Part shown: positions 16,690 through 24,532 of the stretch, piece after piece
How positions within the stretch are numbered: the stretch's first letter is position 1
How the letters are laid out: each line of letters opens with the position of its first letter
Assembly (NCBI GenBank): GCA_022448645.1
Contig: JAKVBZ010000007.1
Coordinates: 1-53,673 of the forward strand
Source of the DNA: Pirellulaceae bacterium
GTDB lineage: Bacteria; Planctomycetota; Planctomycetia; Pirellulales; Pirellulaceae
Reading direction: 5' to 3'
Length of the DNA stretch: 53,673 nt
Program-made: the position numbers and the translations under genes
The notes under the pieces: model-generated
What the model saw: the letters and a program-made list of their open reading frames with translations, nothing else
What the model was told of the DNA's origin: nothing
Database searches by the model: none

Positions 16690-18765
16690 GTGGATCGTAA
16701 ACAGGAAAAAGTAGACGGAGCTTCTTGGCTTGACCGGCCATGGACTTATGGCATTGCCATGTCAATGCTTGTGTTGGCCACTTGGGCAATTTACTATCCG
16801 GTTAAAGATTTCGACTTCATCAATTTCGATGACCCTGGTTACGTGTTTGAGAATCCTTATGTATCTCAAGGGTTGACATGGGAAGGGGTGAAGTGGTCTC
16901 TGACGACAGGCGAACAATCCAACTGGCATCCGTTGACGTGGTGGTCGCATATGTTGGACAGCGAGCTCTACGGTGTGGAGTATGCTGGTGGGCACCACAT
17001 TACGAATGTGTGGTTGCACGTGGTTAACTCGGTGCTCGTCTTTATACTTTGGCAGCGCATGACGGCCGCTTTTTGGCGTCCCTTGTTTGTCGCCGCGATC
17101 TTTGCACTCCATCCACTGCATGTGGAATCGGTAGCCTGGGTATCGGAACGTAAAGACGTTCTCAGTGCTTGTTTAGGATTGGCCAGCTTGATTGCTTATG
17201 CCGAATATGCTGGCCACCGACGAGGGAACGTGTGGTTGGTGATCACTGGAATCTGTTTGGCCTTAGGGTTGATGGCGAAACCAATGCTCGTCACGTTGCC
17301 TTTCGTGATGCTGCTGCTCGACATCTGGCCTCTGCAACGATGGAAATTGTTTACCAACGATGTGTCTGGCGAGACCACCACGGTACGCCAGCCCCAACGT
17401 TCGCGGAAGAAAAAGACACGCAGGAACGAATCGGTTGTCCCACAAGCGCGGACTGCCACGGAAGCTGGTCCCAACCTCAATCACCACCGTCCGGTGTCTG
17501 TATTGTTTCTGGAAAAGCTGCCACTATTCGTCGTGATCGTAGGTTCTTCGCTAGTCACATACATGGTGCAACACCAAGGAGGAGCCGTGGGGACGGCGAT
17601 TCCTTGGCAACACCGATTAGCAACGGCGGTGATAGCCTACGTTCGGTACCTATGGAAGACTTTCGTACCCACGCGGTTAGCACTGCTTTATCCAAACCAT
17701 GAAGATATGTGGGCGGCTTGGCAAATTGCTGGAGCTGCGATGGTGCTAGTCATCATCACTCTGTTCGTCCTCCTGCAGAGGAAGAAACGATATTTGTTGA
17801 TCGGCTGGTTCTGGTTCCTCGGAGTATTGTTTCCGGTGTGTGGCATCATACAAATCGGACTGCATTCCCTGGCCGATCGCTACATGTACGTGCCCATGAT
17901 TGGGATACTGGTGATGGTCGCCTGGGCCGCCGCCGACCTCGTGTACCGCTGGCCCCGGAGAAAAATGTTCTTTGTGATGGTGGGGTTGTCGGCGTGCGTT
18001 GCCTGCATGTCGCTTTCAACAAACCAAGTCCGTCATTGGCAGAACAGCTTCACGCTGTACAAACACACGGTGTCTATCACTTACCACAACTATGTGATGC
18101 ACAACAATTTAGGGGATATTTTCCAGCAGCGCGACGATCTAACGAGAGCTATCCAGCAGTATCAGTTGGCCGTCAAGAGTAATCCGACATTTGACAAAGG
18201 GTTGACCAATCTGGGAAATGCCTTGCGTATCGCAGGTGACGTAACGGCAGCTGAAGATTATTTGCGCCAAGCGATAGATGTATCACCGAAGAATGCAGTC
18301 TGTTTAAACAATCTAGGGATTTTGTTGCAGGAAACGGCGCGCATGCAAGAGGCGATTGACTGTTACCAACAAGCTTTAAAGCACGATCCGCACTACAATT
18401 CTGCATTGAACAACTTGGGTGTAGCTCTTTTCCGACAGGGGCGGTTTGATGAGGCGCTAAGCCCCTTGCATCGCGCCATACAAATTGACCCTCGTGATGG
18501 TGTGTGCCACAACAGCCTGGCAGCCGTTTATCAGTCGCTGCGGCGGTATGACGAAGCCATTCAGCATTGCCAGATCGCATTACAAATCAATCCGCAGGAT
18601 GCCAGCGCGCACGGGAATTGGGGTATCTGTTTGATTGAACAAAGCCAATTGCAAGCCGCTATTGATCATTTTCGCCGGGCTGTAAAAATCGATCCCAATG
18701 ACAAGATCGCCCGTAGCAATTTACGCGCAGCGGAGGCGAAACTACGGAAAGAATCTTCAGATTGA
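16690..18765 (+). CDS. TMTC-like membrane glycosyltransferase with TPR tail (tandem copy 2)
   Basis: A 691-aa paralogue of the preceding product. The same signatures recur: FINFDDPGYV, NWHPLTWWSHMLDSELYG and HPLHVESVAWVSERKDVLS. A basic linker (RSRKKKTRR, about residue 236-244) lies in a cytoplasmic loop, and six or seven TPR units fill about residues 470-685. The close agreement in the membrane half and weaker agreement in the TPR half suggest tandem duplication followed by divergence of the substrate-binding repeats. The start is a GTG without a strong ribosome site, 22 bp after the previous stop, so the two genes are probably co-transcribed. The donor and acceptor are unknown. Confidence 0.8.
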   Translation: MDRKQEKVDGASWLDRPWTYGIAMSMLVLATWAIYYPVKDFDFINFDDPGYVFENPYVSQGLTWEGVKWSLTTGEQSNWHPLTWWSHMLDSELYGVEYAGGHHITNVWLHVVNSVLVFILWQRMTAAFWRPLFVAAIFALHPLHVESVAWVSERKDVLSACLGLASLIAYAEYAGHRRGNVWLVITGICLALGLMAKPMLVTLPFVMLLLDIWPLQRWKLFTNDVSGETTTVRQPQRSRKKKTRRNESVVPQARTATEAGPNLNHHRPVSVLFLEKLPLFVVIVGSSLVTYMVQHQGGAVGTAIPWQHRLATAVIAYVRYLWKTFVPTRLALLYPNHEDMWAAWQIAGAAMVLVIITLFVLLQRKKRYLLIGWFWFLGVLFPVCGIIQIGLHSLADRYMYVPMIGILVMVAWAAADLVYRWPRRKMFFVMVGLSACVACMSLSTNQVRHWQNSFTLYKHTVSITYHNYVMHNNLGDIFQQRDDLTRAIQQYQLAVKSNPTFDKGLTNLGNALRIAGDVTAAEDYLRQAIDVSPKNAVCLNNLGILLQETARMQEAIDCYQQALKHDPHYNSALNNLGVALFRQGRFDEALSPLHRAIQIDPRDGVCHNSLAAVYQSLRRYDEAIQHCQIALQINPQDASAHGNWGICLIEQSQLQAAIDHFRRAVKIDPNDKIARSNLRAAEAKLRKESSD

Positions 18766-18766
18766 C

Positions 18767-18795
18767 TTGCACTAGGAAATGATTGAAAATACGAT
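18767..18795 (+). promoter_or_regulatory. Candidate sigma70-type promoter for the DUF1501 gene
   Basis: TTGCAC at 18767-18772 and TACGAT at 18790-18795 are separated by 17 bp. The start would fall near 18803, giving a short leader that includes the GGAGG ribosome site at 18821-18825. The -10 has two mismatches to the consensus, so this is tentative. Confidence 0.3.
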
Positions 18796-18833
18796 AGTCA
18801 GAGTATTACGGTGATACCCGGGAGGACTGTGAA

Positions 18834-20198
18834 ATGTATCGAATCGAAGTTGGCGGTTCGAGCTGGCGTTGCGACGGAGTCAAACGCCGCAGTTTTGTCC
18901 AAATTGGCGTGGCAGGATTGGCCAGTTTTAGTCTGCCCCAGATTCTTCGCGCCAAGCAAGTCTCGGCGGCCTCAGGGATCCCAAACCGTGACACATCGAC
19001 AATTTTGATATGGCTTGATGGTGGGCCCAGCCATCTTGATACCTACGATATGAAGCCGGAGGCCGCTGCCGAATATCGCGGGATTTGGAAACCAATTTCC
19101 ACGAACGTGACCGGCATTGAGGTCACCGAACTGTTTCCTCGCCAGGCTAAACTGGCCGACAAATTTTCGATTGTGCGGTCGATTCACCATGATAACGGCG
19201 ACCATTTTGCTGGTGGCCATTACATGCTGACGGGACGGGGTGGAGTCAACGGTGGGCAGAATGCTCCTAAGTTTCCTTCCATCGGATCGATCGCCACCAA
19301 GTTCACGGGTCCACGATCTCCAGGGTTTCCACCTTATGTGTCTGTTCCGTTCGCCAGCAGTATTGGTTTGAGACCTGGTTATTTTGGCGGGCATTTCTTG
19401 GGTAGCCTTCATGATCCGTATCAGCCCGGAGGAGATCCTAACGCCGATAATTTTTCAGTCAAGAAGTTCAGCCCGCCCACGGACATCACGATTGACCAAT
19501 TGGGCGATCGACATGCGCTGAGGCGATTGATCGATGGATATCGCCGTGACGTCGAGCAGAGTGGTGCCTATGAGGAAATGGATGAATACAAGCGTGAGGC
19601 GCATGAAATGGTGTCGAGCGGTGCTGTCAGCAAGGCTTTTCAGATTGGCGACGAGGATGCCAAGCTACGCGAGCGATATGGCCGTAACGGCTGGGGGCAA
19701 AGCACGTTATTGGCACGGCGACTGGTGGAAGCCGGCAGTACGTTTGTGACTGTTCATTATGGTGGATGGGATCACCACTGGGACCTAGAAGGTTCGTACA
19801 ATGACATTTTGCCCCGTGTCGATACTGCTGTGTCAGCGTTGATCGAAGACCTCAGTCAACGTGGCTTGCTGGACAAGGTATTGGTTCTTGTGATGGGCGA
19901 ATTCGGACGTACTCCAAGAATGAACAATGGACACAATGGCAAGGGAACACCCGGCAGAGATCACTGGGGGCGGGCACTGAGTTGTCTGGTGGCTGGAGGT
20001 GGCACTCAGGGTGGCCGTGTCGTAGGAGCCACCAATTCACGGGGTGAGCATCCGGTGGAGCAACCGTTACGTCCGTCCGACTTGCACGCTACGATCTATC
20101 AAGTCTTGGGGCTCGATCCACAGCTGCGCTTTTTGGATCAAAACAATCGTCCCGTAGCGGCTATCGACGACGGCCACGTCATCGAAGAACTTTTCTAG
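18834..20198 (+). CDS. DUF1501 family protein with Tat-like signal
   Basis: A 454-aa secreted protein. The N-terminus has the twin-arginine-type segment KRRSFVQIGVAGLASFSL (about residues 17-34), so it is probably exported folded. The rest is the DUF1501 domain, a relative of the sulfatase/alkaline phosphatase fold: ILIWLDGGPSHLDTYDMKP, VRSIHHDNGDHFAGGHYMLTG, GEFGRTPRMN and DLHATIYQVLGLD are its family blocks. These genes are greatly expanded in planctomycetes, often beside PSD1-type cytochrome genes, and no activity is established as far as I know. A GGAGG site eight bases before the ATG fixes the start. No cytochrome partner is present here. Confidence 0.85.
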   Translation: MYRIEVGGSSWRCDGVKRRSFVQIGVAGLASFSLPQILRAKQVSAASGIPNRDTSTILIWLDGGPSHLDTYDMKPEAAAEYRGIWKPISTNVTGIEVTELFPRQAKLADKFSIVRSIHHDNGDHFAGGHYMLTGRGGVNGGQNAPKFPSIGSIATKFTGPRSPGFPPYVSVPFASSIGLRPGYFGGHFLGSLHDPYQPGGDPNADNFSVKKFSPPTDITIDQLGDRHALRRLIDGYRRDVEQSGAYEEMDEYKREAHEMVSSGAVSKAFQIGDEDAKLRERYGRNGWGQSTLLARRLVEAGSTFVTVHYGGWDHHWDLEGSYNDILPRVDTAVSALIEDLSQRGLLDKVLVLVMGEFGRTPRMNNGHNGKGTPGRDHWGRALSCLVAGGGTQGGRVVGATNSRGEHPVEQPLRPSDLHATIYQVLGLDPQLRFLDQNNRPVAAIDDGHVIEELF

Positions 20199-20275
20199 TG
20201 TTTCCTGACATACGAGGATCTAGGTCTCCAGCTTGCCTAGATGATTGTAGCTTAGGCCACCGGCCCGAGATTTGT

Positions 20276-20297
20276 GGCGCCAGGTGCTGGCGCCTTT
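20276..20297 (+). terminator. Weak terminator-like hairpin after DUF1501
   Basis: GGCGCCA and TGGCGCC form a perfect 7-bp GC-rich stem with a 5-nt loop, followed by TTT. It lies about 80 bp past the DUF1501 stop codon. A second inverted repeat (ATCTAGG / CCTAGAT, 20218-20242) precedes it. The short T-run makes termination uncertain. Confidence 0.4.
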
Positions 20298-20384
20298 CCC
20301 GGAGAGAAACGCCAACTACCCGATGCTACGGATAGAGCATTGAAGTGTGCTTCGTTGCGGTCCGATCGACCTCCCGCCGTGGTT

Positions 20385-20759
20385 CTAAGACGTCAAGCGT
20401 TCTGCCAGATGGTTTTCGCTACCGGCATCTGTTAGCCTGCGGTGGCGCCCTTCGAAAAAGTAGGTCAGTTGCTTGTGCTCGAGTCCCAACAGTGACAAGA
20501 TGGTGGCGTGCAGGTCGTTGGTATGCACTTTGTCTTCGACCGCGTGAAATCCTAATTCATCCGTGGCACCGACGACTTTACCACCCCGAATTCCGCCACC
20601 TACCATCCAAGCGGAGAAACCATAGGGGTGGTGGTCGCGACCATGATCGCCCTGCTTAATCGGTGTGCGGCCGAATTCGCCAGCCCAAACGATGAGCGTG
20701 CTTTCCAGCAGACCTCGCCGTTTTAGATCGGTCAACAAACTAGCGATGGGACGATTAAC
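20385..20759 (-). pseudogene. 5'-truncated DUF1501 gene fragment
   Basis: The frame encodes only the last ~125 residues of a DUF1501 protein: NRPIASLLTDLKRRGLLES, GEFGRTP, GRDHHPYGFSAWMVGGGI, DLHATILSLLGLE and a normal C-terminus. A full protein needs about 450 residues, and the missing part is nowhere upstream. The homology stops within a few bases of the csrA stop codon at 20762. It belongs to a different subgroup (HHPYGFSxWM) from the intact DUF1501 at 18834, so it is not a copy of it. It has no ATG or ribosome site. A deletion or rearrangement next to csrA is the simplest explanation. Confidence 0.8.
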
Positions 20760-20761
20760 GC

Positions 20762-21034
20762 TTAGGCGGCCACTGGCTCCTCGATGACTTGTAGCAATTC
20801 CTCGCGCCAGACTTGTACCGAATTGGGGGCTTCGATGACCAGTTTTACGCGTCGTCCAGAGGCTTTTTCCACGCGAATCCGCAGGCGAACGTTTTCCAAG
20901 AAGAGTTCCTCACCACCGTCCAGATTGTCTAGCGAATCGCAATGAGGCTTAGTTTGCAATGATTGTAATCCCACAACGATCGACTCACCATGTTTTCGTT
21001 CCAAGATCAGTCGCTGTGTACGCTCTGCGAGCAT
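20762..21034 (-). CDS. csrA: CsrA-like RNA-binding regulator with internal insertion
   Basis: A 90-aa protein whose two halves match CsrA: RLILERKHGESIVVG for strand 1 and VRLRIRVEKASGRRVKLVIEAP, then VQVWREEL, for strands 2-5 and the helix. CsrA binds GGA motifs in mRNA leaders as a dimer. The conserved Leu-x-Arg of strand 1 and the Arg of the HREE block are kept, but the His is Trp. Two features are odd: seven extra residues at the N-terminus (MLAERTQ), and about 26 extra residues (LQSLQTKPHCDSLDNLDGGE and following) between strands 1 and 2, where ordinary CsrA (about 60 aa) has a tight turn. A strong AAGGAGG site precedes the ATG. It is divergent from the small DNA-binding genes at 21204 and 21483. 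Confidence 0.8.
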   Translation of the reverse strand: MLAERTQRLILERKHGESIVVGLQSLQTKPHCDSLDNLDGGEELFLENVRLRIRVEKASGRRVKLVIEAPNSVQVWREELLQVIEEPVAA

Positions 21035-21124
21035 AACCTATACCCTCCTTGTATTATTTTGGTGAATGACGGACTCAGTGTAGCCCGATCATTTGTCCGA
21101 AGCAACACGAGTTTTTTGGCAGAC

Positions 21125-21141
21125 TTAGGCATATTTAGGCA
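21125..21141 (+). promoter_or_regulatory. Direct repeat, possible activator or repressor site
   Basis: TTAGGCA occurs twice with a 10-bp period (21125-21131 and 21135-21141), so both copies face the same side of the helix. The pair lies 24 bp upstream of the candidate -35 at 21165, between csrA and the small-gene pair. Its position and phasing fit a regulator-binding site. Confidence 0.4.
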
Positions 21142-21164
21142 AACATGTGTATGCGTGAGCCCGA

Positions 21165-21196
21165 TTGATTCGCTGGTATTTATATGGTAAATACCA
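21165..21196 (+). promoter_or_regulatory. Promoter overlapped by a palindromic operator
   Basis: TTGATT (21165-21170) and TAAATA (21188-21193) are separated by exactly 17 bp, a good sigma70-type pair. A 9-bp inverted repeat, TGGTATTTA (21174-21182) and TAAATACCA (21188-21196), spans the spacer and the -10. A repressor bound there would block transcription. The start would lie at about 21200, only a few bases before the ATG at 21204, so the mRNA may be nearly leaderless. Confidence 0.5.
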
Positions 21197-21203
21197 TGTA
21201 ACT

Positions 21204-21434
21204 ATGGCCAAGCCAAAAAACGCTATTCCGACGCACAAGTTGACGATCGCCACCACGCCTCAGGTGATTGAGGTACTCGATTGGTTGGTTCAGCAGGGTT
21301 TTCACGGCAAGTCGCGGTCGGAGGTGGCAGAAGAGTTACTTCGTCGCACTTTATTGAAAGAGCACGTAGAACCAAACCGTTTCGGGCCAGACGTTTCACC
21401 AACGCAGAAGCCGGCAGGGTCCAAGCCGCGATAG
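21204..21434 (+). CDS. Small ribbon-helix-helix-like protein
   Basis: A 76-aa protein with a beta-type segment HKLTIATTPQVIEVLDWLVQ, then GKSRSEVAEELLRRTL. The pattern of one strand and two helices with a GKSRSEVAEELL turn resembles MetJ/Arc-type ribbon-helix-helix proteins. The tail (Pro, Ser, Lys) looks disordered. The ATG at 21204 is preferred over the upstream frame (to 21165), which would overlap the promoter. It could bind the palindrome just upstream and control itself, the next gene and csrA. This is inference; the family is not one I can name. Confidence 0.6.
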   Translation: MAKPKNAIPTHKLTIATTPQVIEVLDWLVQQGFHGKSRSEVAEELLRRTLLKEHVEPNRFGPDVSPTQKPAGSKPR

Positions 21435-21482
21435 TGTTTTTGATTCTTGATTTTGGGTTTTCAACGTAGGGAGACATTACCC

Positions 21483-21713
21483 ATGTCCAACGCCAGGACG
21501 GTAGAGGAACACATTGCATTGAGTGTCGTGGAGGCCGGAAGATATTTAGGTGTTAGTGCCGACACCATTCGCCGTCTGATTCGGGCAGGAACGTTGCCAC
21601 ATGCCCGGATCGGCAACAGTATTCGGCTGCGGCGCAGCGATTTGGCAGCCTACTTGGATGCCCAGACGACACGAGAATGGAAACCGGTTGACGGACGCGG
21701 CCGGAAGTCTTGA
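21483..21713 (+). CDS. Excisionase/MerR-type helix-turn-helix protein
   Basis: A 76-aa protein. LSVVEAGRYLGVSADTIRRLIRAGTLPHARIGNSIRLRRSDLAAYLDAQ is a complete winged helix-turn-helix of the excisionase/MerR N-terminal type (helix_turn_helix domain, excisionase family), read here in parts around residues 16-64. Such proteins bind DNA in excision, plasmid or local gene control. The ATG at 21483 follows a GGGAGA site. It starts 48 bp after the small ribbon-helix-helix gene and is probably in the same transcript. No integrase or phage gene is nearby, so a plain regulator is more likely than a phage excisionase. Confidence 0.75.
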   Translation: MSNARTVEEHIALSVVEAGRYLGVSADTIRRLIRAGTLPHARIGNSIRLRRSDLAAYLDAQTTREWKPVDGRGRKS

Positions 21714-21968
21714 GCGTGGCAGTATTGTCTGAGAACTTTCTGTTCGCGGCTGATCAGGTTGCCAATCCGAGGTCGCGGAGTGGTGACAAGCACCCTTGTG
21801 ATGAGAGCCTGCGACGTGGTTCAATGATATCAGAGACGCATTAGACGCTATGATGATTGTGGTTCCCACTACAACGGATGCCGTGGGAGACAGTCCTTGA
21901 GGGGCTCATTCAGCAAGCTCGTATTGGACACCGGGATTGTCGCGAGCTAAATAGACTGAGGAGTATCG

Positions 21969-22811
21969 ATGGAACAGACACCGCAATTTGAGAACTCGTC
22001 TGGTACCCAGACATCGTCCGACGAACCGGCACCCGCTTGGCAGCCACTATCTGCGATCGAGCGACGAATCGTCGGAGTATTGATCGAAAAAGCAAAAACG
22101 ACCCCCGATTCCTATCCGTTGTCTTTGAACGCGTTGACTACCGGGTGTAATCAAAAGAGCAACCGTTCGCCTCAAATGAATCTTGATACGGACGACGTTG
22201 AAGAATCCATGGAGGATTTGCGCACCAAAGGTGCCGTGGGTGTCATTCAGGGTGGTGGTCGAGTGATCAAGTATCGCCATTACATGAAAGAGTGGCTTGC
22301 CGTGAGTGGCGTCGAGCTTGCTGTCGTGGCAGAGTTGCTTTTGCGTGGTCCGCAAACGATTGGTGAACTAAGAGGTCGGGCTGCCAGGATGGCTCCGATT
22401 GCCGACTTGAGTGCGCTGCGTCCCGTGCTGGCTTCCTTGGAGGCTAAGAATCTTGTTGTCGCGCTAACTCCAGAAGGCCGTGGACAGATGGTGACTCATG
22501 CACTTTATGCCGACAGCGAGTTGGAACGACTGAAACGCGAACATGGCGGCGGCGGATCCGTACAAATCCAAAATGCGCCCGCGTCACCAGCTGCTGTAGC
22601 AAGCAGTTCTGTTCCGCCGGCTCCGACCGCCCCTGCGACACCTGTTGCCACGAAACCGGCGGAAACATCGAATAACGCTACAGCTTCGTCCATTTCGTCC
22701 GAGTCTAGTAGCGATCTATCAGCATTACGCAATGAAGTACGGGAACTTTCTGCCGAGGTAACTCGGTTGCGAAAGGAGGTCGAGGATCTGTGGGCCAATC
22801 TCAGATCGTAG
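21969..22811 (+). CDS. YceH family protein (DUF480/UPF0502)
   Basis: A 280-aa soluble protein. Residues ~27-190 match the YceH family: LSAIERRIVGVLIEKAKTTP, then YPLSLNALTTGCNQKSNRSP, and a second winged-helix unit around VAELLLRGPQTIGELRGRA. The two winged helices suggest nucleic-acid binding, but the role is unknown. The tail has a long Ala/Pro/Ser linker and ends in a short coiled coil (LRNEVRELSAEVTRLRKEVE), which is common in the family. A GAGGAG site just before the ATG fixes the start. Its last 22 bases overlap the next gene, whose ribosome site (GGAGGT) lies within this one. Confidence 0.85.
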   Translation: MEQTPQFENSSGTQTSSDEPAPAWQPLSAIERRIVGVLIEKAKTTPDSYPLSLNALTTGCNQKSNRSPQMNLDTDDVEESMEDLRTKGAVGVIQGGGRVIKYRHYMKEWLAVSGVELAVVAELLLRGPQTIGELRGRAARMAPIADLSALRPVLASLEAKNLVVALTPEGRGQMVTHALYADSELERLKREHGGGGSVQIQNAPASPAAVASSSVPPAPTAPATPVATKPAETSNNATASSISSESSSDLSALRNEVRELSAEVTRLRKEVEDLWANLRS

Positions 22812-24511
22812 ATGGTGTGCGTGTTATTTGGTGTGTGCTTCTGGCTGCAATCACACTCAGTGCCGGTATGCCAGCTGTTGCACATCCGCCTGGGCCTTCG
22901 CGCCATCGACACTTGGCGGATCGTGAGCCGAATCAGACTCTCAACCCAGAAGAAGAAGCCTTTGTCCACACTCCAGCCGGATTTCAACAGGCTGGAGAAC
23001 CTCGCACGGTTGATTCGAAGGATGTGGCAAAGGCGATGTTACGCGTCAAGGTAGTGGATGCCGATAGCGGTGAACTGACTGCGGCCCGCGTCAACATTGT
23101 TGGTCCCCAGGGAAACTTTTACGAGCCTCTCGAAAATGGTTTAGCGGCGTGGAGCCGTCAGCATACGGCTGTAAATGAGACTCATGGTCCCAGCCGCTAT
23201 TACGGTTGGTACTTTTACACCTTGGGGCAATTCGCCGCGCAGGTACCGGTTGGGGATGTCCGGATTGAAGTCTGGAAGGGGTATGAATGCCAACCAGTGC
23301 GCCGGATCGTGAATGTGTCGGCCGGAGAGTCGCGTGATCTGACAATCACGATGGAACGCACGGTACCGATGAACGCCTATGGGTACTACGCCGGCGATAC
23401 CCATATCCATCTAAACCGAACGAACTCCTATGACGACGAGCGGGCGCTGGACTTGATGGCTGCGGAAGATATCGAGTACGGCTTCATCCTGTGCATGAAC
23501 GAACCGTCTCATTACTCCGGTCTGATGCCGCGTCAGATTTGGCCACAAGACATGGGATTCGGCAAATCGTCTGTACAGACGCGCGGGCGATACGGAATCG
23601 CGTCGGGCCAAGAGTACCGTGCCCGTACCTATGGGCATATTTGCTTATTGATGCACGAACGTCTCGTGTTGGAAGGATTGACCATCAATCCAAACGAATG
23701 GCCAGTTTTTGGACAGATCGGAGAACAGACGCGCCAACTGGGTGGCTTTTCGTTCCATGCTCATGGTGGTTATTCCCACGAGATTTATGCCGACTATGTC
23801 CAGCAATTGACGGATGGTGTCGAGTTGTTGCAGATGGCCCATTATCGGGGCATAGGTTTGACAGGATGGTACCGAGTGTTGAATGTGGGATATCGGTTTC
23901 CTGCTGTGGCTGGAAGTGATTTCCCGTATTGCCGGTGTCTGGGCGATTGCCGCAATTATGTGCGGACTCATGACAGGCCAGACTTCGTGGATTGGGCGCG
24001 TGGGGCTGCCGAAGGACGGAGCTTTTTTACGACCGGACCGTTTGTGTTGCTGGATGTTGCTGGTCATCAGCCTGGCGATACGATTGAACGTCAAGCCACA
24101 GATCAAACGCCGTTGCCAGTACATGTGCGATTACGTTCGGAAGTCACGACAGTGCAACAGTTGGAACTGATTGTGAATGGTAAACCAGTCAAAATGATTG
24201 AGGTTCCGACTGCAAAACAACGTGGTCAATGGTTTGAAGTGCGTGAAACGATTTCAATAGACCGGCCATGTTGGATTGCCGCTCGAGCTTATAGTACGTC
24301 TGCGACCGGACGACCGGATGCTGAAGCACACACCAATCCCGTCTACGTCTATGTTGATGGCAAACGACCTTTTTCCTCCGAGGATCGAGATTGGCTGTTG
24401 ACCAAGTTGGACAAACGTATTGAGGCATTACAGGAACGAGACTTTCCTGAAAAAGAGCAGGCGATCGAGTATTTTGAGACATCCCGGCAGCATTTGCTCT
24501 CACGGGAGTGA
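22790..24511 (+). CDS. Exported PHP-domain metallohydrolase (CehA/McbA-like)
   Basis: A 573-aa protein with a signal peptide (WCVLLAAITLSAGMPAVA before HPPG). An N-terminal beta-sandwich-like part (LRVKVVDADSGELTAARVNIVGP) precedes a PHP-type phosphoesterase-like domain with GDTHIHLNR (about residue 204), HAHGGYS and GSDFPYCR as metal-ligand segments. Relatives named CehA/McbA hydrolyse carbamates, but the natural substrate of this type is usually unknown. The GTG at 22790 follows a perfect AAAGGAGGT site and overlaps the YceH gene by 22 bp, so translation is coupled. The pairing with a nucleic-acid-binding type protein is probably organisational only. Confidence 0.8.
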   Translation: MGQSQIVDGVRVIWCVLLAAITLSAGMPAVAHPPGPSRHRHLADREPNQTLNPEEEAFVHTPAGFQQAGEPRTVDSKDVAKAMLRVKVVDADSGELTAARVNIVGPQGNFYEPLENGLAAWSRQHTAVNETHGPSRYYGWYFYTLGQFAAQVPVGDVRIEVWKGYECQPVRRIVNVSAGESRDLTITMERTVPMNAYGYYAGDTHIHLNRTNSYDDERALDLMAAEDIEYGFILCMNEPSHYSGLMPRQIWPQDMGFGKSSVQTRGRYGIASGQEYRARTYGHICLLMHERLVLEGLTINPNEWPVFGQIGEQTRQLGGFSFHAHGGYSHEIYADYVQQLTDGVELLQMAHYRGIGLTGWYRVLNVGYRFPAVAGSDFPYCRCLGDCRNYVRTHDRPDFVDWARGAAEGRSFFTTGPFVLLDVAGHQPGDTIERQATDQTPLPVHVRLRSEVTTVQQLELIVNGKPVKMIEVPTAKQRGQWFEVRETISIDRPCWIAARAYSTSATGRPDAEAHTNPVYVYVDGKRPFSSEDRDWLLTKLDKRIEALQERDFPEKEQAIEYFETSRQHLLSRE

Positions 24512-24532
24512 CGGGCACTACCGAAAAAAAAG

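Noticed and set aside
21483..21713. Excisionase as evidence of a prophage or integrative element
   Set aside because: No integrase, attachment-site repeat or phage gene lies nearby; the same fold is common in ordinary regulators.
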